Source: Sphagnum magellanicum
Lineage: Eukaryota > Streptophyta > Sphagnopsida > Sphagnales > Sphagnaceae
Direction of reading: 5' to 3'
Assembly (NCBI GenBank): GCA_021904315.1
Contig: CM038907.1
Location: 17,057,223-17,121,222, forward strand
DNA length: 64,000 bases
In this document: piece by piece, positions 1 to 11,099 of the stretch
Position numbering within the stretch: position 1 is the first letter of the stretch
How the letters are laid out: each line of letters starts with the position of its first letter
The notes under the pieces: generated by a model
The model's database searches: none
The model's input: only the letters and a program-made list of their open reading frames with translations
Told to the model about the DNA's origin: nothing
Position numbers and translations under genes: made by a program

Positions 1-2
1 TG

Positions 3-540
3 GTGTTTATGTTTTTTTTAGATCTCTGTTTTTTTCTATTTTATTTATATATTTTTTGTATGAAGTTCATGTTGAAGATGAAATTGAGCATGGTTGTGGT
101 AATTTGGTTGTTCTCATCAACAAAAAAGGTGGTTCTACTAAAGGTGTTCATGCGAATGTTGCTATTGTTGTTCAAAAAGATCTTCTTGTTGATGTTAGTC
201 ATGCTTAGAGAAAACTTGATGTTAGTACTCAAAAGGATCTTGTTGTTGATGTCGATCTTACTCAAGGGAGACTTGGTATCGGTGTTATTGCAAGTGTTTC
301 TACTTCAATGTCTATAGTTGATTTTAATATTTTGGTGTGTATAATTGTTTTTTTTTGGTTGGTATCTTTACTTTAATCTTAAGACCTTTTTATAGAAGTT
401 GAAATAAATGGCTATGTTGTTGTTACAAATGTTTTTATCTCAATGCCAAAAGTTTTTAATGTTGATGGTGTTACTCAAAGTAACATTATGGTGCAATCCA
501 ATGTTTATGGTGATGACAACTGTTTGGAATGAAATGTTCA
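3..540 (+). pseudogene. Degraded valine/aspartate-rich coding remnant
   Basis: In one frame from about 58 the DNA reads as an acidic, valine-rich peptide (begins YEVHVEDEIEHGCGNLVV) up to a stop near 208. It then continues in the same frame past that stop to about 350. A second short stretch at about 399-530 (EVEINGYVVVTNVF...) has the same composition. The motif QKDLLVDV/QKDLVVDVD repeats within it. I do not recognise the family. It looks like a decayed open frame, perhaps from a repeat, since it has an internal stop and no clear start. It could equally be chance in GTT-rich DNA. Confidence 0.2.
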
Positions 541-550
541 ATGTTGAATT

Positions 551-1290
551 TCCTAAGCATAGATAGTAACTACGATCCATTCATGGTTGACAACCATTGG
601 AGGTTCTTAATGTCAACACAACATCTGGGCATGTTTTCAGGCATCTTCAAAATTGCTCAATAGTAAGTAATTTTGTGATTGATTTCAAGTTCGTACCTCA
701 TTTGGCAGCAGATGTGGCACGTAAAGGAATGTGATTTTGTTTTGATGATTTTGGGGCTTCCTATTGAGCTCATCAATACATTACATTTGTAGATTCATAC
801 TTGACATAGAGTCATATACATTCAGATATATTTCTTTAGAGCTTTTGATTCAGCCAATACATTTGCATGTTCATTGTTGACACTTTTCATGGATTTAGAA
901 ATTTCATAGTTCATACATTTTTTCAGATTCATGGTTCATACAATTCTTTTCAGATTCTTAGGTGATAGATAGATACATTGAGTTGCTGTAGTTGTTGGCA
1001 TGGCATTCATAGTTTCATGGCATTTTGTCAGATTCATGGTGATACATTCAGCTGGCTGCAGTTCCTGTTCGATTCATATTTGTATTTAGGGTTTTCAAAC
1101 TCAGGTGTTGTAATTGCTATTCAACTCCGAGATTTGAAAACAGATCTATGTTACATTTTAGTTGCTTGGGGGATTTGGAGGGACTGATTTGGTCCTCTCC
1201 TCCTTGGCACTGAAGGGGAGGGGCACAACTGAGAGCCATACGAACAGGAAGTGTCAAATTTGCAGAAACCGAAGGCAAGCAATCAATCAA
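551..1290. other. Spacer with no recognised gene
   Basis: The stretch has many short echoes of the words TCAGATTCATGG and CATACA (for example 905-1060), which suggests an old degenerate repeat. I see no splice-joined frame of known family here. Confidence 0.4.
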
Positions 1291-1310
1291 TCAATCAAGC
1301 GTGCCGATCG

Positions 1311-1604
1311 ACCATCAAACAACGGAATTTCGAAGAAAAAATTCAAGAGCATGAAGTGTCAAATTTGGTGGCAATCAAAGCGCACGGGGAGGGGATGGGG
1401 GGGGGGGGCCGGGGGGCGGGGGTGCTGATCGCACAGGGGGTCTGATTCATCCATCAAACCACGGAATTTCAAAGAAAGAATTCAGAGAGCATGAAGTGTT
1501 TAATCTTCCGCAATCAAAGGGAGGGACACAAATGAGAGCAAGATGAATTGATATGACACTTCATGCTCTAAAACACTTTCTCTGGAATTTCGTCTTTTGA
1601 TGGA
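1311..1604. repeat. Direct plus inverted repeat cluster upstream of the phosphatase
   Basis: Two direct copies of about 73 bp (about 1311-1382 and 1451-1523) share the words CCATCAAAC, ACGGAATTTC, AGAGCATGAAGTGT and GCAATCAAAG. A third copy lies inverted at about 1556-1604 (ACACTTCATGCTCT ... GGAATTTCGTCTTTTGATGG). The last direct copy and the inverted copy could therefore fold into a stem. A G-rich tract (1385-1422) separates the first two. Confidence 0.55.
1385..1422 (+). other. G-rich tract with quadruplex potential
   Basis: The + strand carries runs of 4, 4, 12, 6 and 5 G separated by one to three bases, which meets the usual G-quadruplex pattern. It sits about 0.95 kb upstream of the phosphatase start. 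Confidence 0.5.
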
Positions 1605-2356
1605 GATTCATGTCCATCAGCCCAGTTGATCATCAGCGTTCGGTTTCCGCAAAATTCGACACCTCATCCGTCGAATTTTTTCTCGGAACTTGGTTCTTTG
1701 ATGGAGCCCACGCGAGTTTTTTGTGCACTTATAGATGGCAGGCGGAATTGGTTTGCTTTCTTCCTATAAGTAGGTTGTGACGCCGGCCGAGAATGATCCG
1801 ATGTAGTTGCAAATAGGAAAAAGTCGATCTTGGTGTCTTTTGAATTCGCTGTCATGTCGTTTCCTTATACGGATCATCAAGTGACTAATGTCAAAACCCA
1901 ATTCGGTTCTCTGGATAAACGAGGTAGTATTCTTGCCGATGTTCCAAAAATTTGCCGGCCGGCCGGCCAGAGTTCTAGAAGCTCATGGGTTTAGATTGCA
2001 TACTCGAGAATCGGAGACGGTCTTCATGCTTGGACCCAGTGCAAGCGTCGTGTGTCTTACCAAGATGCTTCGTGGGGTGGCTCTCAAGGACTTCGATCAT
2101 AAAAAAGACGGATCAATGCTTTTGGTACTCATGATTTCTCCGCTTCTTCTGTTTGAGGAGGGCGCCGACCAAGTCTCGCCACGGTGCGCATGTTACAACA
2201 CGAAACAAATTCGTGAAGTTTTTATCAATTTCAGAAGGCTTCCCACGACATGCAACTCTGAGGCTCCAAGAACAACAGCAGATAATCTTCTTGCTGTTTT
2301 GTGTCTTAGACTGTACTCCGACGACCCTAAGAATCGAGTGAATCCTCGGAGACATC

Positions 2357-5300
2357 ATGATGGCTAGTAATTATTGCAAAACTCAAGCTCGTCTCACGAA
2401 ATTCTCCATAATCATACTTATTCTGAGTTTCGCGATGTTAAGCTCCCCCTTCCTACGAAGATGTGAGGGAGCCAGATGGAAACCAGTGAGAAATTTGCAA
2501 GGATTTGGCGATTCTAGTCTGAGTTCTTCAAAGCCCGTTAGAGAAGAAGAAGACGACGAAGACGAAGACGTAGAATTGAGCCACCATGGGCTCAGAGACC
2601 CGAAATTTAGTTCCATCAACAGGCGGAAGCTTGGAAGCTGCAATGATTCCAATTCTTATCTCTCCATGTCCATCAGCGCATCTGGCTCTCTTCAGGACGT
2701 GCAGAACGTGACTGTCACAGTATCCGGAGTTCTGGTTCCAAGTGCCTCAGATTGGATTGCTGTTTTCTCGCCCTCCACAGCTGAGTTCAGTCTCTCCTCC
2801 GATCCCTGCTCTCTGCATTCTTGTCTCTTCACCTCAAACTCTATTCGATGTTGCATCTCAACTCTTGTCAATGTGCTGCAACTCTTTTTGTTTGTGAGTT
2901 TTGACAACCACATACTCGTGTACTAAATTTACAAAAATCCAACATTCTAGTTGTAGAGGATTAGCACAACCAGTATTGATGAATCGTCCCGAAGCTGAAT
3001 ATTTCTGAGAAATGTGCAGCACAAATGACTGTCCATTGAACAAGGCACTGTATTTGGAGACAGGGGACACAAGCTCGCAACCTCTCACTTGTCTCTACCC
3101 TGTGAAGGTACTTGACCAGTAGCACTTCTCTTTACCAGTATCACAAGATCTTGAGTACTTAAGAAAAACACATCTAGAAGAGTTCTGTGCAGCTGATGAT
3201 GCAAAGGAGTCCAGCAAGTATGCATCTCAAGTGTTGACCTTGAATCATTGTAATCCTGAATTTTTGAAGAATATCACAAGGGGAGCACAATAATTCGTAT
3301 TGCCAATTTTCTTTTGGGAGTAGGCTCCAATAATTGCAAATTTGCAATGATCAAAATTTGATTCAAATTGATGATATTTCATGAGTTCTTTTGCATGTTT
3401 AAAGCATTCAAAATCTGCTCAAAGTGAACAGTTTCAAATGTTTTCTCTGTTTCAATTGTGTACCATTCCTTCTCAAAATTGGAGAGAATCTTAATATTGA
3501 TAATTTTAAAAGCAACATCTGTTGAAATTCATATTTACAACACATTTTGATGCTTTTAAACATGCTGCATGATACTTCTTGACAGCCTTGCATCAAGCTC
3601 CAATTGAGAAGCAAGCAAGTGTGATCAAACCATGATCTGAGTGGGTGGTGGTTTGCATTATGCAGTATCAGTTTGTGAGTGCAGATCCACAGTACCTGTC
3701 CTGTGGGAACAGCCAGTGTCAAAAAGAAGTTCTAGATCAATGCCTGGTTAAGACCTGCAATGGCTCTATCACCTTCCGCATCATCAACATCAGGACAGAT
3801 GTGGTGTTTGTGTTTTTCACAGGTGGATTGGATGTTCCATGTGTTTTGGAAACCTCCAATGCCCTTTCGTTCGCTAATCCTTCATCACCTCTCTATGGCC
3901 ATCTCTCCAGCCTAGATTCTACTGGAACTTCGGTATGTACAAACAGCAACTCCTGTCTCATGATGTTTATCATCGCAGTCTTTCTGTTTGTTTGCCACAT
4001 TATTTCAGCATGCAACATGGATTGCTCCATGGACTCCTTGCATGATTTGAGCTCCTGAAGCATGCCAGATCAATGAGCAAAGACTTCCTTTGTCACTTGT
4101 GACTATCTTCGTTGGTCTGCAGATGAGACTGACGTGGGTGAGTGGTAATGGAAATCCACAAGAGTTATACTACAATGGAGGAAGCTCCACCTCCACTGTC
4201 TCAACTTTCAATCAGAGTCAAATGTGTTGTAAGTTCCTAGCCCAATTGTTGGAAAGGAACTTCAAAGTTTGAATCTTCAGTGCCTCTCCTTCAGCTCTCT
4301 TGAGCTCTGATAAAACAAGATCCAACTTAAACATTGTCTTAGATGGGCAATGGAAAATTCATGAGAGGGGAAGTGTCTTCAATAACAAGGATCACTCTCT
4401 TGCATACATTGTCTGGCATGACCAGATCATAAGAACATACAGAGAAAAAAAATCTGTTTTGCAAACAGAGACTAGCATCACATATTCTGAAGTAACAACA
4501 GATGTTGGTTTCATGAAAGTCAATGCCATTTTTTCTCCTTCAGTTTTTGGTTCAAGAAAGTTTCAAATGAGGACCTAAACTCATTGAACATTTGATGCAG
4601 CTCAAGTGGAAAGTCCAGCAACTGATTTTGGATGGCACAATCCAGGCTACATCCACACAGCCTCTATGACAGGACTGGCTCCATCCACCAGCTACAGCTA
4701 CTACTATGGGAGGTAAAGCAAAGATGAAATGAAAATAACAAAACTTGAGGAGAGCTTGCTTATCTTTCACCAGCTTAATTTTTCAAGCTTCTCAAGCAGA
4801 TTCACTTTCTGACTGCACTTTGGCTTCACACAATGGGTTGTTCATGTGCAAGCTCAAATTACCTGAAATGGTTTGAGTTTCTCTGCAGTTTGCATCCAGG
4901 CTTCAGAGATAATCTGCTAGATTGACCAAACTGTGTGTGGAATTTGGCTATGGCAGTTCTGTTGCAGGATTGACAGCAAACAAAACCTTCACTACACCAC
5001 CAGCTGCAGGAGGAAGTTCATTGAGAGTGGTGATGTATGGAGACATGGGCAAAGCAGAGCGTGATAACTCAGATGAACACTATGTTCAGGTACATCAAAG
5101 GACAAAGATATCTACAAAGCCTTTGACAGACAATAAGAAACTGTAACCTTGAGCAGAGCTCAGAGTGCTGAAATATATGAAAGTAAGAAAGCAATAACAG
5201 AATTGAACTTGCAAAAGAGAGGACCAAGTAAAGAGAAATCCAACACAGGCTTGAAACATGAATGATAATAGCAAGCATTTAGGAAGCCTTCCAAAGTAGA

Positions 5301-8117
5301 AGCAGAAGAACATACTGATTTAAGTGATCTGGCTTGTGCAGCCGGGAGCTCTGGGGGTCATTGATGCACTGTCAGAGCGACTTTCTACAGATAAGGATGT
5401 GGACATGGTGATCCATATTGGCGACATCAGTTATGCCACAGGATTTATGGTAGAGTGGGACTCTTTTCTGGAGATGATAACCCCAGTCGCTTCTGCAGTC
5501 TCTTACATGACTGCCATCGGTAACCATGAGAGGTATATAGGTATATAGGTATAGATAATTTTTTTTGCTTCACATCCTCTGACAATGTGAGGATTTCAAA
5601 ATAAGAATGACTTGAAGACTACCAACCAAGCATGTCTGTGAGTCTCTTTACCCTCTATATGAAGTTAGATTCAAGTAGCCATGGCTCCTTGTCATAGCTT
5701 CACACACAAAGCTTCTTCCTCTTGAAAGGTCATAGGGTTTTGAGTAACAAGTTTCCTCTCTCTCTGTCTTCTGATTCCTCAAATCTTGAGGATCCTGAAA
5801 TGCTCCAGATTCATTATTAGGTGATTTGCTCTTGGCAGGGATTTTCCAGATTCAGGATCTGTATACGATACTTCAGATTCTGGGGGTGAGTGTGGTGTGG
5901 CATATGAGTCATACTTTCAAATGCCGACACCAGCAGCAGACAAACCATGGTATTCTATTGAGTCAGGTCCTGTGCATTTCACAGTGATGTCCACTGAGCA
6001 CAACTGGACTGCTGGCAGTGAACAGGCAAGTTGATGAAAAGTGTTTACCTGAGATAGATTTGTGCCGAGCAAATTCATCAATGTAGCCACAACTTCCTTT
6101 GAAATCATCTGACTCTGACATTGGTGATCTTGCAGTATAACTGGATCCAGAGTGATCTCGCTTCAGTGAACCGTTCGTCAACTCCTTGGTTAATCTTTGC
6201 TGGGTATGTTGTGCTCTTGGAAACTACTCCCATGTCCTTTTTTCAAAAATTGTGTAGCCAATTTGAAGAACAACAAATCCAACAGCAATTTGTTCTGGAG
6301 CTGTTAGAACTGGTGGAAATATCATGTAGGGGATCCATGGAAGCATCTGTAGGTACTCTACCAGCATTGTTTATTGATATATTTGACCATGACAAACACA
6401 GTAGAACACCAAGAACTTTTTTTCCTTCATATCCTCCTGTAATTTGGAATAAACGCTGCCAGGGTATCAGATGCAGGCTTGGATGTATCAACAACTCTTT
6501 TGATCAAAGGTTTAAAAAGATGTTATTTCTTGTTAATATGCAGGCATCGGCCTGCATACTCATCATACCAGAACAGTATCATAGACGACATTATAGGCAC
6601 AGTTGTAGACACCTCATTCCCTCCTGTAATTGAGCCTTTGCTTCTCAATGCCAAGGTAATGCTCCTCTTACATCCTGACATTGGTTTCATGATCCTTGCT
6701 TTTCATTCAATCCAGCCTTTGAACTGCATCCACATTTACAAGCAACTGGCACTCCAGGGAATATTACACCAGTTTTGAGCCCAGATCTGTGTGCTGAAAA
6801 ACACAACCAAAATTTTCAAGCATGATTATTGGTATAAGAAGATCATGAAGAAGGAGGATTTGGAAAGCAGAGATAGAAGTGATATCTTATGTGTTGATGA
6901 TTTTGGCAATATGTTGTGGTGTAGGTTGATCTGGCAGTCTGGGGACATGTCCACAACTATGAGCGTACTTGTGCTGTCTACCAGAGCAAGTGCTTAGGTT
7001 ACCCAACAAATACAAGTGGGATAGACACATACAACAATACGGTTTACACAGCACCTGTGCATGCAGTTATTGGTACAGCAGGATTCACTCTTGATCCAAC
7101 TTCAACAGCAGTAAGTCATAAATAATCAGAATCACTTGCTTTGAAAATCCTTCCCAAAACATTGAGAAATATTTTTTCCAACAAGATGTAAGCAGAGACT
7201 GCAGTCATTTCTGTCACCAAAAGGGCTTGCAATCTGCTTGCTTTTAAAATCCTTACAGAATATTGAGAAAATTGTTTCCAAGGAGATACATGTAGCAGAG
7301 ATTGCTGTCATTTTTTGTCATCAAAGCTTGCAATCTAATGCAAAGATTTACCTGTGGTTTTTCCAGCCTCCAGCATGGAGTTTAGTGCGTATTTCTGAAT
7401 TTGGATACACCTACATCCAAGCTGATCCAACTAGCCTCCTCATTCAAGTAAGGACCATATACCCTAATCTATATAACAAATATAATGGTCTCTGTCTGTC
7501 TGTTTATCTGAAGCCTTCATACCTACCTACAAATTTGCCTCTCCCCTCTATGTACCTACCTATGCACCTACCCTTTCCTCTTACAAACTTACTCCATCCC
7601 TCCCAACCTCCTTGACAAAAAAAACTGAAGTGGGTGGACAGATACCCATTCCTGGCTTGTCCCTTTAATGTCTTGACTACTGTCACTTGAGTGAATGAAA
7701 ATCAAAGAGTTGGAATACAGCACCGCTCAGATGCTTAAAGCTCATTCAACAATCAGACAGCAGACAGCCACTGTTTACATGAAGAAAGTGTGATGTGTAT
7801 TATTTCTGAGATGGATTTAGAGGGATTTTAGTTTCCAAAAGTCATGTGGAATCTGGGGATCAAAAGTGAGTGGTGAAGTTCAAAATTGAAGCTAAGAGCA
7901 TGAGAGATTGAATTGTGTGATTCTGCTTACTCAAAATTAGTTAGTTAGGTAGGGATTTGATGCTAAATGTGAGATATCTTGGTTTGTGATCTGTCGAATA
8001 GGCAGCTTGTGTTGATCCAGAATAACAATTTTTGTGTTGTCAATATTGTGCAATGTGCAGTTTGTATCAAATTCCACGACTGGACAGGTTGATGACTCTT
8101 TCCAATTTATCAGATAA
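2357..8117 (+). CDS. Purple acid phosphatase, PAP1/PAP27-like (13 exons, 671 aa)
   Basis: This is a predicted secreted metallophosphoesterase that releases phosphate from organic esters. Exons: 2357-2784, 3020-3107, 3666-3932, 4123-4228, 4601-4712, 4957-5089, 5342-5532, 5839-6025, 6136-6203, 6544-6655, 6925-7110, 7367-7447, 8061-8117; all phases agree. The N-terminus has a hydrophobic segment (FSIIILILSFAMLSS, about residues 16-30) fitting a signal peptide, then an acidic linker (EEEDDEDEDVE). A fibronectin-like region follows (DSTGTSMRLTWVSG; FGWHNPGYIHTASMTGL). The binuclear metal motifs are all present: GDMG 362-365, GDISY 405-409, GNHE 438-441, AGH 526-528 and GHVH 571-574. The C-terminus ends in SFQFIR, as in the family. 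Length is slightly above the usual 610-660 aa because of the acidic linker. Intron 8 is a GC-AG intron and intron 1 uses a weak donor (GA|GTTCAG). The closest Arabidopsis types are PAP1/24/27; which one is not decided here. Confidence 0.93.
6026..6135 (+). other. GC-AG intron in the phosphatase gene
   Basis: Exon 8 ends GAACAG and the next bases are GCAAGT, the classic strong context for a GC donor. No GT donor nearby keeps the frame, and the acceptor is a normal TCTTGCAG at 6135. Joining here restores SEQ|YNWIQSDL, which matches the family. Confidence 0.85.
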
Positions 8118-8248
8118 AGTGACTATGCGGATGATGATGATGATGATCAAGGGCAAAAATACAGAGGACTTTCCAGAGACGAATTTATTCCAAACCATAT
8201 TTTGATATTTGCTGTTTTGCAATCCATTCAAGCTAAAGAAAGGATTTG

Positions 8249-8371
8249 AAGTTCTTGGGTTTGAATTTGAAGCAAGCTAGACTCGGGGATTTGAAGCTCT
8301 TGGGTTTGAAGCAAGCTAGACTTGGGGGATTTGAAGCTCTTGGATTTGAAGCAAGCTAGACTTGGGGGATT
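8249..8371 (+). repeat. About 41-bp tandem repeat, 3 copies
   Basis: The unit is TTGAAGCTCTTGGGTTTGAA followed by GCAAGCTAGACTTGGGGGAT. It repeats three times with a few substitutions, and the first copy has an extra GAATTTGAA. Confidence 0.75.
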
Positions 8372-8767
8372 TGAAATAAGTACTCACACAAGGAAGTTGA
8401 GTTTTATACAATTTGACAAAAGTTGTCAAACGGTTCATTTTAGATATTTGAATGGGAGTTCAGGCATCACATTCATTGGGTTGTCACACCCATGTTGATA
8501 CATTCATTTCTCTGAAGAAAATTGCAATGTCAAGAGGTTCCAGCAGAACAATTTTGTAGCACTAGTTGAGTGATACATCTTTGATGTCTTCCTTTTTATG
8601 TGTTGTGTCAATAGCAAAATACCTCAGTCTTGTGGACATACACACAAACTCTTCACAATTGTAATTAAGACCCACTTTGCACAAGGAGTCAAGGCCAAGG
8701 TTCAACTCCAATCAAGCATTCCTATTGGTGCAAAAGTTGAAATCGGACCCCCAAGGGCCTTACACTA

Positions 8768-8962
8768 ACTTGAGATTAGTTACAGAATTCTAATCTCTTG
8801 AAGGATTTTGTTTTCTTTTATAGAGGATTTTTTGAAGACTATATATACTTTTGCATGGTGAAATATTTGAGTTTCCATAATTTTATTTTATTTTTTCCTT
8901 AAAATAATACTTCTTTTTTTAAAAAATGTAAATGGCAAGGCCACAATGTGACACACCCCTTT
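8768..8962. repeat. Dispersed repeat family R1, copy A
   Basis: It shares ACTTGAGATTAGTT, TTGAAGGATTTTG, TTTGCATGGTGAAA, ATATTTGAGTTTCCATAA, AAATGTAAATG and GTGACACACCCC, in the same order, with copies at 19887-20107 and 45497-45722. The ends GTGACACACCCC recur in all three. Read on the minus strand this could be an LTR start with a TATATATAG box, but no partner LTR is seen. Confidence 0.7.
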
Positions 8963-11040
8963 GTTTTGATTACCTTTTTAATTAATAATTACCCTACCCA
9001 GCTGATAAATATTTCAGATTCATTACGGCTTTATTTTACTATATATTTTAGTATATAGTTGAGGGTTTATCTTTTATGCATGGGATGGTAATTGTTTTGA
9101 AGTGGGTAAAGAGATGGCATATGCCAAAATCATTTATATACCATACATGCATTTCCATATTTTTTTCATGCACATGGTTATGATGGATTGGTTCAAATTA
9201 TGGTGATGAACTATTTTATGTTATTTTATTTTGACATTTTATTTTTATTCAAAAAAAAAAACCTCTTGTCATATGCTCTTGAACCCTATTTTTGTACCAT
9301 TTTTTCATTATAAAAATTCTTCTGAACATATCTATATATATATATATATATAATGCTAATGCTATTGATAATTTAATTTTAATTTTTTTGTTAAATCTTT
9401 TGATATGATGTTTGAAATTTCATGTGCCCCATACTTGTGTAAATATTTCATTTATCTTATGTTTACCCACTTAGACCCATATGGTATATATATAGGGGGA
9501 AATGAAATATTACCCCTATTGTTGCCTTAGAACCAGGGTGAATGTTCATCATTTATGTGTACCATTACCCGGACTAATCATTTTGCAAAACCATATACCT
9601 TCATCCAACTTATAATTTTTTTTTATAAAATTTGTATTTATCTTTCTCCAGCTGATATATTTAAGCCAATATACTTGTGTTAATTTTATAAGTATTAATT
9701 TATAGTTACTAACATGTATTAAACGCAGATCTGAGTTTTATAAATGTTAGTTTACAGTTATTTCATCAATCAGATATTAACACATATCAAATTACATATT
9801 TGTTTTCTTTACATATAAAGTTAATTTTTAAAAATTATTTAATTAATCGTATATTAGTACATATCGAGTAAAAATTTGATTTTTTTAAAGTGTTAAATCA
9901 AAAATCCGTATTTATTCAATTAATCAAATGTTAATATATATTAAGTATAAAATTGACCTTTTTTAAAAATAATAAATCAAAATTCGTAATTATTTCATTA
10001 ATTAAATGTTATCATGTATTAAATACAGATTTGGTTTATATATATATTAAATTAGAATGTGATCATTCTTAATATCATTAGTTATTTATATTCATATTAT
10101 TTTAATTACTAGTTAGTGCCCCATATTTTGAATTAATGTCAAATAATCATTTAGTTATTAATAAGAATCATCTAGTCTATTTAACGAAGTGAGTTTGATT
10201 TTGTTTTGTATTCATAAAGTTGTTTAATTATTTTTTGAATTTGAATTTATACATTGTGTTTAGTTGGAACATATATGCATAGAAATAATGAGATTTTTAT
10301 GTACATATTTTTTTATAAACAGCCTGCCCAACATTGCCCGAAAGAAATAATTTTTTATCACTTCTATTTATCCATCCAAACGAAGAATCCTACCATGAAT
10401 TGATCTATCAAGTGATTGGAAAGATTATAAATTTGATCGGGTTCAATAAACATAGAAGAATTTGAAAACCTTTTTCAACCCCTTTTCCATGAGTCTTAAA
10501 CTTCTCAGATATCACTTGAGAAGATTTGAAGGAATTTGCTCCTCAAAATGCTTTGATTCAATGAAGAGTAAGAAACAGTTTACCCATCTATTTGATTCCT
10601 GTATATAAATTGATTTGCATCCTCACTTTTGATTTGGACCTCAATTTCAGCTAAACCGAGGCTCGGTAGTTCCCCCAAGTTTTCAGGTACTTTACAATGG
10701 ACAAACTTTTTAATCTCAGAACTATTTTTCAGTCTCAACTAAAGACATGATGAAAGAAAGAGGGCGACTCTTTCATGCAAAAGACGGTATCATGGAAGGT
10801 TACAAAGATTTTAACACTAATGGTTCTATCTCTCTACACGTCAATCTCCACACGCAAGGATCAGCAATTAGGTTGTAACCTGTGAAATTTGGACCAAACA
10901 AGCACTCCAAATGTACATGATCCTTGGTGAATAAATGCCCTTGCTTTGTGAAATAATTTCCACTTTTTCTAGATGCAGAGCATTCTCAAAGATATTCGTT
11001 GCAAGCAAGCTTTCATGCTTGTGTTAAAAGAGTTGATAGA

Positions 11041-11064
11041 GTTTAGGGTTTAGGGTTTAGGGTT
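11041..11064 (+). repeat. Interstitial telomere-type repeat (TTTAGGG)
   Basis: Three consecutive TTTAGGG units lie just beyond the 3' end of the choline-transporter-like gene. TTTAGGG is the plant telomere motif, but so short a run is interstitial, not a chromosome end. Confidence 0.8.
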
Positions 11065-11099
11065 GGAGTTGAAATAGTACTTTGCACAGCAAACCTCTT

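Larger units (their letters stand above)
8118..11099. other. AT-rich intergenic spacer
   Basis: It lies between two convergent genes. From about 8880 to 10320 it is strongly AT-rich with several TA tracts (for example 9334-9352). It also holds a short tandem repeat (8249-8371), one copy of a dispersed repeat (8768-8962) and a TTTAGGG cluster (11041-11064). I see no gene. Confidence 0.6.

Noticed and set aside
1888..2367. 159-codon open frame upstream of the phosphatase
   Set aside because: No recognised motif, it overlaps the phosphatase start in another frame, and it is probably leader DNA.
6121..6633. 170-codon open frame across phosphatase exons 9-10
   Set aside because: It reads through intron 9; the family protein requires the spliced join 6203/6544.
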